NCBI GenBank assembly: GCA_049840875.1
Contig: JASGJE010000019.1
Coordinates: forward strand, 434,001-498,000
Source: JAFDYH01 sp049840875
GTDB lineage: Bacteria > Bacteroidota > Bacteroidia > Chitinophagales > Chitinophagaceae
Reading direction: 5' to 3'
DNA: 64,000 nt
In this document: one piece after another, positions 54,087-62,408 of the stretch
How the letters are laid out: each line of letters opens with the position of its first letter
Numbering within the stretch: the first letter of the stretch is position 1
Notes under the pieces: generated by a model
Told to the model about the DNA's origin: nothing
Databases searched by the model: none
What the model saw: the letters and a program-made list of their open reading frames with translations, nothing else
Made by a program: the position numbers and the translations under genes

Positions 54087-54250
54087 GACCGGCCTTACGG
54101 AATAAAACTCCGGTTTCAGATAGGAGACATTCCGTTGAACTGGGTTTGGATTTCACTGATCAATACTGTCGGTTTTATATGCAATTCCATTTTTAATACA
54201 AACTTGTTTTTTGACCTGGCAAAAAAAATGATTTTCACCGGTGACGGCAG

Positions 54251-54262
54251 TGATTTTTATCA
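54251..54262. promoter_or_regulatory. Distal CRP/FNR-type box of the lipoprotein gene
   Basis: TGA-TTTTTA-TCA, 36 bp upstream (centre to centre) of the proximal box. Its own role is uncertain. Confidence 0.45.
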
Positions 54263-54286
54263 TCCACATTAAATTTCGTCTACTGA

Positions 54287-54298
54287 TGACGACAATCA
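54287..54298. promoter_or_regulatory. Proximal CRP/FNR-type box of the lipoprotein gene
   Basis: TGA-CGACAA-TCA. The centre (54292.5) is exactly 51.5 bp from the first T of the -7 element TATTTTGT (54344) and 76.5 bp from the start codon. Confidence 0.7.
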
Positions 54299-54368
54299 GG
54301 TGGATAGCTAATGCTTGTCATTTATCATCCAATATAAAGCTGATATTTTGTGGTTATACTCTCAGTCA

Positions 54369-55034
54369 ATGAACAGAGTTCATTTTATTATTAGCCTAAT
54401 CGTAACTTGCGTTATTTTCACTTCCTGTACGTCAGGTTACGTTGTCAGAACCTGGAAAAATGAAAATGCATTTCCGGGTAATTATAACAAGATACTTATC
54501 ATCGCCATTGTAAACCCTGCTGACAGCGCTTTACGGCGAACTGTTGAAACCAATTTTAAGAACAGTTTTCAGTCAGCCGGGTATACTGCACTTTGTTCCT
54601 TTGAAGAATTCGGGGCTTCGCTGCGGGACCTGGACCAGGAAGAAACATATAAAAGCCTGTGCGAGAAGGGTATCGATGCCATCTTTATAGCGGCGATTAC
54701 AGACCGTGGAACAGGTTCGAAATTGGACTATCGTTCTTTGACTGATCCGGTAAAGTATTACTATGACCAGGTTTGGTTTTTCAAGGAGCATCAAAACAAG
54801 CTACCTGGTTTTACGGGTTCTCCGGGACCGGTAGCTTCCTGGGAAATGATATTGTTTGATCTTCCGACATTGCAGCCACATTATATCGCGCGGACGCCAA
54901 TAAGTCAGCATATTATTGAAAAGAGTTTCGACCAACAATTCTGGGATTGCATGGTCCGGAAATTGCACAAAGATCGATTTCTTAAAAGGCGCCGGCCCCT
55001 GACAGTTGACAATCCATCATTGAAAGCTTTTTGA
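54369..55034 (+). CDS. Predicted lipoprotein of unknown function
   Basis: 221 residues from the ATG giving MNRVHFIISLIVTCVIFTSC; the lipobox Cys is residue 20. The mature domain begins TSGYVVRTWKNENAFPGNYNKILIIAIVNPADSALRRTVETNFKNSFQSAGYTALCSFEEFG and has an alternating beta/alpha layout like DUF4136 or other periplasmic stress lipoproteins. No catalytic motif is seen. The promoter carries two TGA-N6-TCA boxes, so it probably belongs to the same low-oxygen or stress regulon as the usp genes. Confidence 0.75.
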   Translation: MNRVHFIISLIVTCVIFTSCTSGYVVRTWKNENAFPGNYNKILIIAIVNPADSALRRTVETNFKNSFQSAGYTALCSFEEFGASLRDLDQEETYKSLCEKGIDAIFIAAITDRGTGSKLDYRSLTDPVKYYYDQVWFFKEHQNKLPGFTGSPGPVASWEMILFDLPTLQPHYIARTPISQHIIEKSFDQQFWDCMVRKLHKDRFLKRRRPLTVDNPSLKAF

Positions 55035-55047
55035 TTTAAGTGCCCCT

Positions 55048-55059
55048 TGATATTAATCA
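55048..55059. promoter_or_regulatory. CRP/FNR-type box of the first usp gene
   Basis: TGA-TATTAA-TCA within TTGATATTAATCAT. The centre (55053.5) is exactly 51.5 bp from the first T of TAGTTTTA (55105), which lies 21 bp upstream of the start codon. Confidence 0.75.
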
Positions 55060-55125
55060 TTTGACCATGCGATGAAAGTCAGCGAAAAAAGAAGTCCGGT
55101 GGAATAGTTTTATCAAAAATACATT

Positions 55126-55965
55126 ATGGAAAAAATTCTCCTGGTCGTCAATGCCGAGTTTCCCAATCATGACACCATCGAATTCGCCTGTTATCTTGCT
55201 AACCTTACCCGCTCGACGTTAACCGGCGTCTTTCTCGAAAACCTCGCGGAAGATGAAGTGATTGTTGTCCGGGAGGAATACGCAGGAAAGGAAAGGAACT
55301 GGGAACTGGATAACAATAGCGACTGTTACAGGGAAAAACATGCAACCATTGAAAAAAATATAAATCTCTTTATTTCCGCCTGTGAAAAACATTCTCTCCG
55401 GTATTCCATTCATACAGACACACGCGACCCTCTCCGGGAAACAATCGAGGAAAGCCGCTACGCGGATATACTGATTGTTGACCCGGCAATTACGTTCAAA
55501 AGACAAAACCGCAACGCTCCCGGCAAATTTGTTGCTTCAATTTTAAAAGACGCGCAATGTCCGGTCATAATAGCTCCACAGCACTTTGGTGGTATTGACG
55601 AAATCATATTTACGTATGACGGAAGCAAGGCTTCCTTCTTTGCCATTAAACAGTTCGCGTACCTTTTCCCTGAACTGGATGAAAAAAAAGTCATGGTGAT
55701 CCATTCTGATGACACGAATGAAGGCGTTTTTATGAAGAACAAAAAATTCAGGGAGTGGATCAGTAATCATTATTCGTCAATCGGCTTTGAACGTTTTCAG
55801 GGTAATTCAGATAAAGAGCTTCCACTGAAATTATCTGAAAGAAAAAATGCAATGATTGTCAGGGGCGGTTCTGACTGGTCGCTGATTTCACAGTTAATCC
55901 GGTACAACGATTCGGAAGCTTTAGCCGCGAGCGGGTCACTACCCGTATTCATCGCCAATTACTGA
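55126..55965 (+). CDS. Universal stress protein, tandem UspA-like domains (1)
   Basis: 279 residues made of two UspA-like halves. The N-half starts MEKILLVVNAEFPNHDTIEFACYLANLTRSTLTGVFLE and ends RYADILIVDPAITF... ILKDAQCPVIIAPQ. The C-half starts EIIFTYDGSKASFFAIKQFAYLFPEL and ends SLPVFIANY. The ATP-binding motif G-x2-G-x9-G(S/T) is absent from both halves; the place where it should be reads VRGGSDWSLISQLIRYND. It is therefore probably a non-nucleotide-binding stress protein. It sits in its own transcription unit, ahead of a bidirectional terminator. Confidence 0.88.
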   Translation: MEKILLVVNAEFPNHDTIEFACYLANLTRSTLTGVFLENLAEDEVIVVREEYAGKERNWELDNNSDCYREKHATIEKNINLFISACEKHSLRYSIHTDTRDPLRETIEESRYADILIVDPAITFKRQNRNAPGKFVASILKDAQCPVIIAPQHFGGIDEIIFTYDGSKASFFAIKQFAYLFPELDEKKVMVIHSDDTNEGVFMKNKKFREWISNHYSSIGFERFQGNSDKELPLKLSERKNAMIVRGGSDWSLISQLIRYNDSEALAASGSLPVFIANY

Positions 55966-56090
55966 TTGCTATGGTACTTGCGGTAACGGCCTTTCAAAAG
56001 GCGATATGTTCAGGCGTCAGAGTGCGGCAACATGCCGGTAGCTAACTATTCAGCGCATTGTTAACGCCAACTCTCACGCGTCTATACAGC

Positions 56091-56116
56091 AAAACCCTGC
56101 CCGGCGGCAGGGTTTT
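56091..56116. terminator. Bidirectional terminator between usp and the cation ATPase
   Basis: AAAACCCTGCC, loop CGGC, GGCAGGGTTTT: an 11-bp perfect stem with A/T ends on both strands, placed between two converging genes. Confidence 0.9.
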
Positions 56117-56215
56117 CTAATAATCAAAACCATTCACCATTAAACATTATCCTTGAAAAATTGAATGCAATATAGCTATCCGTTATGTAATTCGGCAATA
56201 CGAAAGTTTACCGGA

Positions 56216-58768
56216 TTATATAGCCGCCATCACGCTATTTGTACTCTTGTCTTTGGGTTTATACCTTCTGAAAAAGAGCAATTTTAAGAGATCTGCCGAA
56301 CAAACATAAGAAACCAGTATAATCAACAGCGCTAAAAACTGGCGAAGCGTAACGGGCGAAAAACCTAACACGCCTGAAAGCGGAGATAACGGTAAGAGTA
56401 TGGCGACGGCGATAGCGGCCAAACTAGCCAACAACAACAGCCGTCCTGGTCTGCTCCTGATAAATGATTTTTGTGTCCGGATAACATATAAGATCAGCAA
56501 CTGGGTCACTACCGATTCCAGGAACCAGCCTGTTTGAAAGGAAGCATCAGCGAGATGAAAAAATACATAGAGTATATAAAAGGTAATAAAATCGAAGATC
56601 GAACTGTGCAAACCGAAAACGATCATGAACCTTCTGATCATTTTTAAATCCCATTTGCCGGGCCGGCTGAGTTGTTCATCATCCACTTTATCGGAAGCGA
56701 TCGCCAGGTAAGGGAAATCGGACAAGAGATTATTCAGCAGGATCTGTTTGGGTAGCATCGGCAGAAAGGGTAAAAGTACCGAGGCGCCGGCGACGCTGAA
56801 CATATTGCCGAATATGGCGCTGGTATTGATAAAAATGTATTTCATTGAATTGAAAAAAGATCGCCTGCCTTCATAGACTCCATCTGCAAGCACAGAAAGA
56901 TCTTTTTCAAGTAGTACAAAATCGGCAGCCTGTTTTGCAACGTCAACCGCATTGTTGGTAGAGATTCCGATATCAGCAGCGTTAATTGCAGAGACGTCAT
57001 TAATTCCGTCACCCATATAGGCAACGGTCAGGTTCGATTTCTGTAACGATTTTATAATTGCTTCTTTCTGATGAGGTTCGATCTCTGCAAATACGTCGGT
57101 TTGAAGGGCTTTTACAACAAGCGCTTCCGGATATTGTCTGTCGATTTCATCGCCTGTAAGGACTACCGGATTTTTTATCCCGATATTCTGCGCGGCACGA
57201 ATTGCCGAATACCGGTTATCCCCGGTAATAATCTTGACATGAATATGAAGTTGTTCCAGCCGATGGATTGAATTTCCGGCGCTTTCCTTTAACGGGTCCT
57301 CCAATAAAATAAATCCAAGGAACAGCATTTCTTTCTCGTCGCTCCGGCTCATCTTATCTCCCTGGAAATCTTTGCAAGCCAGCCCCAGCACCCTGTAACC
57401 GCTGTGGCAATACGCGACATATTTTTGGTCCATCAACATTCGCAACGTTTCATCTATGGCTTGCACGCCTTTTTCTGTATGCAGTGTGGTACACACTTCC
57501 GCTATATTACTGAATGCGCCTTTTGTAATGATCATGGACTGTTGCCTGTTGCTTACAGCGACGCTCAGTCGTTTGCGGATAAAATCATAAGGAACTTCAT
57601 TGATTTTTTCATAACCCTGTAACGATTGATTCATTGAACTTATCGCTTCGTCAATAGGATTTTTAAACCCATTTTGCAGGGAAGCATTCAGCCATGCATA
57701 AAAGCGCAAACTATCACTACTCTTGCCGTCGATGTCAGTAATATCTTTAATACAAACATTTCCTCCTGTTAAGGTCCCCGTCTTGTCGGTGCAGAGTACA
57801 TCAACTTCTCCAAAATTAAAAATGGATGACAGTCTCTTTACGATCACTTTTTTCCTCATCATGCGGCGCGCGCCGGCCGACATCGCAAGGGTCATAATTG
57901 CTGGCAATAATTCGGGAGCCATTCCCACCGCGAGTGCTAACGAAAATAAGATTGATTCAAAAAACGGTTTTTTAAAATAAACATTCACAAGCAAAATCAC
58001 GATGGCAAGAATCACGGTGATCCGCAACAGGAAATATCCAAATCCCCTGATTCCTTTCTCAAACGCAGTTTCGGGCGTCTGTGTAAGACTATGTGCCATC
58101 TGACCGAATATGGTTTGAGCTCCTGTTCGTATCACCAGTGCTGTTGCCATTCCGCTCACTACATTTGTTCCCTGCCAGAGGCAATTGCTTTTTTGATTCA
58201 GCGGCATACTCTCTGCAATCTTCCCTTTTATTTTTTCAACGGGAAAGGATTCTCCTGTCAGACTGCTTTCATTCACATGTAATTCATTACTGTCTACGAT
58301 GCGGCAGTCGGCGGGAATAATATCTCCCGCCTCCAATAACAGCATGTCTCCTGGAACTATCTCCCGTACAGGAACCTGTAACGCGCAGTTCTCGCGAAGG
58401 ACATTATGTTTGAGATCTATTAATTTATTTAACTCCTCAAATGCGTTCCCCGCATTCGATTCCTGCAGATAACCCAAAATACCCGACGTCAGCAATATGA
58501 AAAGTATAATCAATGCATCTGATGATTCTCCAAGGGATGCAGAAAGAATAACTGCTATCACTAATAACAAAACAAGAGGATTAGCAAATTGCCGGATTAA
58601 TAATTTCAATTGCCGCCTCAAACGGCTTTCTTTTTCAAAAAACTTCAATTGCAGTTTCACCCGCTCACTCGCCTGGGATTCCGTAAGCCCGCGACTGGAT
58701 GTATTTAATTCCCCATATAATTGTTCAATCGGTATTGAAGAAAAAGCAACCTGATCTTCTTTAATCAT
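56216..58768 (-). CDS. mgtA: MgtA-type magnesium-translocating P-type ATPase
   Basis: 850 residues with the P3B-type core: N-terminal cation ATPase domain, LTGESFPVE (TGES ~171-174), membrane motif VGMAPELLPAIMTLAMS (the MgtA-type PE-LP motif), phosphorylation site D328 in CTDKTGTLTGG, ITGDNRYSAIRAAQNIGI and YMGDGINDVSAINAADIGIS. Six C-terminal helices follow. It imports Mg2+ into the cytoplasm (family knowledge). The upstream region has a near-match to the CRP/FNR-type box (one mismatch) at the exact 51.5-bp spacing, which would place Mg2+ uptake in the same regulon. Confidence 0.92.
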   Translation of the reverse strand: MIKEDQVAFSSIPIEQLYGELNTSSRGLTESQASERVKLQLKFFEKESRLRRQLKLLIRQFANPLVLLLVIAVILSASLGESSDALIILFILLTSGILGYLQESNAGNAFEELNKLIDLKHNVLRENCALQVPVREIVPGDMLLLEAGDIIPADCRIVDSNELHVNESSLTGESFPVEKIKGKIAESMPLNQKSNCLWQGTNVVSGMATALVIRTGAQTIFGQMAHSLTQTPETAFEKGIRGFGYFLLRITVILAIVILLVNVYFKKPFFESILFSLALAVGMAPELLPAIMTLAMSAGARRMMRKKVIVKRLSSIFNFGEVDVLCTDKTGTLTGGNVCIKDITDIDGKSSDSLRFYAWLNASLQNGFKNPIDEAISSMNQSLQGYEKINEVPYDFIRKRLSVAVSNRQQSMIITKGAFSNIAEVCTTLHTEKGVQAIDETLRMLMDQKYVAYCHSGYRVLGLACKDFQGDKMSRSDEKEMLFLGFILLEDPLKESAGNSIHRLEQLHIHVKIITGDNRYSAIRAAQNIGIKNPVVLTGDEIDRQYPEALVVKALQTDVFAEIEPHQKEAIIKSLQKSNLTVAYMGDGINDVSAINAADIGISTNNAVDVAKQAADFVLLEKDLSVLADGVYEGRRSFFNSMKYIFINTSAIFGNMFSVAGASVLLPFLPMLPKQILLNNLLSDFPYLAIASDKVDDEQLSRPGKWDLKMIRRFMIVFGLHSSIFDFITFYILYVFFHLADASFQTGWFLESVVTQLLILYVIRTQKSFIRSRPGRLLLLASLAAIAVAILLPLSPLSGVLGFSPVTLRQFLALLIILVSYVCSADLLKLLFFRRYKPKDKSTNSVMAAI

Positions 58769-58844
58769 GTTTTGAAAACGTTGTATTGCCTTAAAGATAG
58801 TCGACCGCCCGCACTGAATGGTTGAGAAATATCGATGGTAATAA

Positions 58845-58856
58845 TGACGCCGGTTA
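58845..58856. promoter_or_regulatory. Near-match CRP/FNR-type box of mgtA
   Basis: TGA-CGCCGG-TTA (one mismatch). The centre (58850.5) is exactly 51.5 bp from the first T of the minus-strand -7 element TATCTTTA (58799). The geometry argues that the site is real despite the mismatch. Confidence 0.5.
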
Positions 58857-58935
58857 TTTCAGCAGGAGGATCAGTAAATCTGTAAAAATTAGCATTCTGA
58901 ATCACAAAAGCTGTAGGCGTTTATCGTTAAACCTG

Positions 58936-59325
58936 CTACAGGGTATTTTCCTGCAGGTAGCTGTTGAATTCAGCTTTCAATTGCTCAAAATGCTCTGCGA
59001 GTTTTTTTACATTCACCCGGTTATGCCGTAGCTCCTGTTCCAGTTTTTTGCTTACATGCCCGTCTTCATAGGTTTCACGGACGATGAGTTTGTCAAACTC
59101 AGACAAGTCCTGTTTCATCAACCGGATTGCTTCATCGTGGTGAACCGAGCGATCCAGAAAGTTTTCCAGGTTGATCAATGAATCTTTTTCGCTGCCGGAT
59201 TTTGCCGCCAGCGAGAGCCGGTTCTTGAGGTAGATATTTTCCTCTCCCATGAATGCAAGAAACCGCTTCCATGAATCGCTCTCTTCCTGTATCTGATTTA
59301 TTTTAAACTGTAGCATACTGGCCAT
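58936..59325 (-). CDS. Coiled-coil protein of unknown function
   Basis: 129 residues, almost entirely helical and charged: MLQFKINQIQEESDSWKRFLAFMGEENIYLKNRLSLAAKSG, then DEAIRLMKQDLSEFDKLIVRETYEDGHVSKKLEQELRHNRVNVKKLAEHFEQLKAEFNSYL. No domain is recognised; it has the look of a cytosolic helical-bundle protein. Its promoter has a perfect TGA-N6-TCA box with exact spacing, so it is a candidate stress-regulon member. Confidence 0.7.
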   Translation of the reverse strand: MASMLQFKINQIQEESDSWKRFLAFMGEENIYLKNRLSLAAKSGSEKDSLINLENFLDRSVHHDEAIRLMKQDLSEFDKLIVRETYEDGHVSKKLEQELRHNRVNVKKLAEHFEQLKAEFNSYLQENTL

Positions 59326-60053
59326 GCAACTGTTGACATAATTGCGGCTAAATTAATTTCAGAAAAACAGTAGTACTAAGATTTTAATCAACCCGGTCAA
59401 TGATCTTTATCATCTGTTAACTGGTCATGTAACTGACAGGTCCTGCCGCAGCCGGAGACCTATCAATGCCTGGTATTGCTACTTGACCGAAATTTGCTGC
59501 GCCGGGTATTTCTTTACCTCGTCCTTGTTTTCGATGATATTTACAGCGGGTACATTCAATGTGCGTGACCAGGGACTCTTATCGAACTATTCATTCCGGG
59601 TTTGGATAAATCATCGATCAGTATTGGGACACGGCCTGCATTTTTCATCAGAGCTTGTGTTGACATAAAAAATATTTGAAGTGATGAATTAGTTTGCAGG
59701 ATAAATTTATAATTACCCTTTAAAAAAAGACTACTGTCAGTACCCCCATGATGTTTATCACCTACCGCGGTTAATTAAGTTCTTTTCAAATCAAAATTGA
59801 TTATCCGGTGATGAGACACAAGGACAATAACGCTTTGAACGTTTCTCATTTAATTCTGTCTCTTTTAAGAACACGAAAGTTGCCAAAATCATTATCCGTA
59901 TTGATGAAAGTCATTCGTATCGCGCGGTTCGGGGCGGTAACTGGTGACGATAGAATTTAGCTGCAATCCGAATATGTGTCAATGATTAGTTGCCGCGTGG
60001 ATGATTTTTAAGGCAACAGTTGAAGTTTATTATAAATAGTCTAAACCTTTATT
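59326..60053. other. Long intergenic region, no convincing gene
   Basis: About 730 bp. It contains the promoter of the coiled-coil gene (box at 59400-59413), an orphan TGA-TGTTTA-TCA palindrome at 59749-59760 without a -7 element at the usual spacing, and a 49-codon frame (59811-59960) that I could not support as a gene. Confidence 0.45.
59400..59413. promoter_or_regulatory. CRP/FNR-type box of the coiled-coil gene
   Basis: ATGA-TCTTTA-TCAT, perfect. The centre (59406.5) is exactly 51.5 bp from the first T of the minus-strand -7 element TAATTTAG (59355), which is 30 bp upstream of the start codon. Confidence 0.72.
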
Positions 60054-60296
60054 ATGATAAGCGCAATTTCAACCGTCAAGTTACTTCCATCAGTAATGGA
60101 ATGGTCTCTTGCGAAAATCATTCCGATAAATTTGCTGCGGGAGATCGATGAAACCAAAACAAAAAAGAAGATACCGGAACTATCAACGAGAAAAACCTTA
60201 TCCAAAAAACCGCAGTTGAGTTTTGCGAACCTGTTTTCAAGCCCAAAAAGCATGAGTTTCTTTAAAGCAGAGAAGATGAAATGGATGTTAATTTAG
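60054..60296 (+). CDS. Possible small basic protein
   Basis: 80 codons from an ATG: a moderately hydrophobic N-terminus (ISTVKLLPSVMEWSLAKIIPINLL) and a Lys/Ser-rich tail. An overlapping 70-codon frame on the other strand is equally long. No family is recognised and no box lies at the usual promoter spacing, so support is weak. Confidence 0.25.
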   Translation: MISAISTVKLLPSVMEWSLAKIIPINLLREIDETKTKKKIPELSTRKTLSKKPQLSFANLFSSPKSMSFFKAEKMKWMLI

Positions 60297-60505
60297 ATGA
60301 TTTTTATTCTTAATGTATCCACTCCGCAGGTAGCGACGTTGCACGCGAATGATCGCCACCTTTCTTTGCCATTGATCAAGGTAATTTACGTTAGCGTTTC
60401 ATTGTAAAAGTCGTTATGCCACTATTCTGTTTTCCCGTTACCTGTTACCTCCGAATGCAGGGCTGATGCCGGCTGCGACACAATGACTTTGTACGACGGA
60501 AAATA

Positions 60506-60517
60506 TGATTGTAATCA
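60506..60517. promoter_or_regulatory. CRP/FNR-type box 1 of the second usp gene
   Basis: TGA-TTGTAA-TCA, centre 60511.5, 71.5 bp from the -7 element and 20 bp upstream of box 2. Confidence 0.6.
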
Positions 60518-60525
60518 AAGTGGGG

Positions 60526-60537
60526 TGATAACTGTCA
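60526..60537. promoter_or_regulatory. CRP/FNR-type box 2 of the second usp gene
   Basis: TGA-TAACTG-TCA, centre 60531.5, exactly 51.5 bp from the first T of TACTTTTA (60583). Confidence 0.75.
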
Positions 60538-60547
60538 GTTTTTCTTT

Positions 60548-60559
60548 TGACAGGGATCA
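60548..60559. promoter_or_regulatory. CRP/FNR-type box 3 of the second usp gene
   Basis: TGA-CAGGGA-TCA, centre 60553.5, exactly 29.5 bp from the same -7 element, the short spacing seen at ric and ppsA. Confidence 0.7.
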
Positions 60560-60602
60560 TTCGACAAAGCAAAGCAAGGCAATACTTTTATCAAAAACAG
60601 TT

Positions 60603-61442
60603 ATGAAAAAAATTATTGCCGCCTTTGATGGATTACGCTTTTCGGAAAGCACAATGCTGTACGCGATTGACATTGCAAAAATGAGTGGATCACATATAGT
60701 GGGTGTTTTTTTAGATGATATTACTTACACGAGTTATAAAATTTATGACTTGGTTGCAGAGGAAGGAACATCCCAGGCACTGTTGAATAGCTATGATCTG
60801 AAAGATAAAATTGCCAGGGAAAAAGCAGCAATCGCGTTCAATAGTGCGTGTAATAAGGCCGGTGTCAGTCATGCAATTCATCACGACCGCAATATCGCCC
60901 TGCATGAACTGATACATGAGAGTGTCTATGCAGACCTGCTGATAATAGATAAGAAAGAAACCCTGACATATTATGTTGAAAATCTTCCTACCCGCTTCGT
61001 AAAGGATTTACTTGCGGATGTCCAATGCCCGGTATTGCTTGTGCCGGAAATTTATCATCCCGTTACAACTGTTGTTTTTTTGTATGACGGCGAACCCTCG
61101 TCGGTCTATGCGATCAAAATGTATGATTATGTCTTAAATAAATCAACTTCCACCGTGGCAGTTGTCGTCAGCGTTCGCGGTAAAGATGATGCCGTTTCTG
61201 TGCCAGACAAATACTTATTGAAAGAGTTTTTGCAACGGCATTTCCAGGATATAGAATATAAACTATTCCAGGGGGATTCCGCGACCGAGATTAACAGTTT
61301 CCTGAAAAAGCAATCGGAAGATACCCTGGTCGTTGCAGGTTCCTATCACCGGAGCTCAGTTTCAAGATGGCTGCGGCCCAGTATAGCAGATAGTTTGATG
61401 AAGGAACTGAAATTACCACTGTTTATTGCACACAGTAAATGA
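60603..61442 (+). CDS. Universal stress protein, tandem UspA-like domains (2)
   Basis: 279 residues from the ATG giving MKKIIAAFDGLRFSESTMLYAIDIAKMSGSHIVGVFLDD. An earlier in-frame ATG (60483) would put the promoter boxes inside the gene and is rejected. The N-half ends YADLLIIDKKETL... VKDLLADVQCPVLLVPE; the C-half starts VVFLYDGEPSSVYAIKMYDYVL and ends LPLFIAHSK. The nucleotide motif region reads VAGSYHRSSVSRWLRPS, with both later glycines lost. The leader TTTTATCAAAAA is shared with the first usp gene. Confidence 0.88.
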   Translation: MKKIIAAFDGLRFSESTMLYAIDIAKMSGSHIVGVFLDDITYTSYKIYDLVAEEGTSQALLNSYDLKDKIAREKAAIAFNSACNKAGVSHAIHHDRNIALHELIHESVYADLLIIDKKETLTYYVENLPTRFVKDLLADVQCPVLLVPEIYHPVTTVVFLYDGEPSSVYAIKMYDYVLNKSTSTVAVVVSVRGKDDAVSVPDKYLLKEFLQRHFQDIEYKLFQGDSATEINSFLKKQSEDTLVVAGSYHRSSVSRWLRPSIADSLMKELKLPLFIAHSK

Positions 61443-61478
61443 CAACTACGATTGTCTCTGTACGGCAGTCAACAAGGT

Positions 61479-61492
61479 ATGACCAATATCAT
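61479..61492. promoter_or_regulatory. CRP/FNR-type box of the third usp gene
   Basis: ATGA-CCAATA-TCAT, perfect. The centre (61485.5) is exactly 51.5 bp from the first T of the -7 element TAGCTTTG (61537), a full match to TAnnTTTG. Confidence 0.78.
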
Positions 61493-61558
61493 TTACCGCA
61501 CTAACTATAATCATTTACAGCAATTGATCAGCATAATAGCTTTGAAAAAATATTTATA

Positions 61559-62374
61559 ATGGAACGTATACTCGTGGCCCTTGACGGTGCAGATTATAAC
61601 AGGAATGCGGTTGACTTTGCATTTTTTCTTGCGCGGCTGACCAACTCTCAGGTTACAGGAATGTTTTTGGAAGACATTGTTGAACACGGTAAACCAGTTC
61701 CGGAACATTCCGGGAAACCGGTCAGTTTCATCAGTCATGCTGATCGTCCGACCCCTATAGAAACGAACGTGTCCTTATTTTCCGAGTCATGTGAAAGAAG
61801 CCTGGTGCGGTATGCTGTACAACGCGACCACGGGCATCCTTCCAAGCAAATCGTACTGGAGAGCAGGTACGCGGATATTATCGTGGTCGATGCACAAACT
61901 TCGTTTCACAGACATTTTGAAGGTGTGCCTACTGATTTTGTCAGGGAAATTATGAAAGAATCCGAGTGCCCAGTTATTGTTGCACCTGAAAGCTTCGATG
62001 GGATCGATGAAATAGTTTTTGCATTCAATGGCAGCAAATCTTCCATGTTTGCGATTAAACAGTTTACTTATTTATTTCCCGAGTTACGCGATAAAAAAGT
62101 TTTTGTCATGCAGATTGAAGAAGCAGGGTCCGGATCGCTAACGGAATATGGCAACTTCAACGACTGGTTGAATGGTCATTACGGTCAGGTTGAGTTTGTT
62201 CGCTTAAAAGGAGATGCAGAGGCAGAACTTTTCGCCCAGCTAATCAGAAAAAAAAATGCATTTATTGTAATGGGAGCGTATGGCAGAAGTGCGTTATCCC
62301 GGTTCTTTAGCCATAGTCATGCCGATCTTTTGATAAAAGCGATTACCCAGGCAATATTCATTACGCACTATTAA
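61559..62374 (+). CDS. Universal stress protein, tandem UspA-like domains (3)
   Basis: 271 residues, closely similar in layout to the usp at 55126: MERILVALDGADYNRNAVDFAFFLARLTNSQVTGMFLEDIVEH at the start, RYADIIVVDAQTSF and ECPVIVAPESFDGIDEIVFAFNGSKSSMFAIKQFTYLFPELRDKKV in the middle. The motif region reads VMGAYGRSALSRFFSHSH: the first two glycines are kept, but the final G(S/T) is HS, so nucleotide binding is doubtful. It is followed after 34 bp by the fourth usp gene, which probably shares its transcript. Confidence 0.88.
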   Translation: MERILVALDGADYNRNAVDFAFFLARLTNSQVTGMFLEDIVEHGKPVPEHSGKPVSFISHADRPTPIETNVSLFSESCERSLVRYAVQRDHGHPSKQIVLESRYADIIVVDAQTSFHRHFEGVPTDFVREIMKESECPVIVAPESFDGIDEIVFAFNGSKSSMFAIKQFTYLFPELRDKKVFVMQIEEAGSGSLTEYGNFNDWLNGHYGQVEFVRLKGDAEAELFAQLIRKKNAFIVMGAYGRSALSRFFSHSHADLLIKAITQAIFITHY

Positions 62375-62408
62375 ATTCTTTACCTCCTAACGAATTAAAC
62401 AAAATACA

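Larger units (their letters stand above)
60297..60602. other. Upstream region of the second usp gene
   Basis: About 300 bp without a gene. The right half carries three regulatory palindromes and the -7 element TACTTTTA (60583-60590). Confidence 0.6.

Noticed and set aside
54066..54272. 68-codon plus-strand frame upstream of the lipoprotein gene
   Set aside because: It overlaps the start of the minus-strand 86-residue gene and contains one of the regulatory boxes; no protein-like features.
59811..59960. 49-codon basic open frame after the orphan palindrome
   Set aside because: No recognisable features, no proper promoter spacing; too short to support as a gene.
60483..60602. Longer start for the second usp gene
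   Set aside because: The extra 40 codons do not resemble UspA and would contain all three regulatory boxes and the -7 element.
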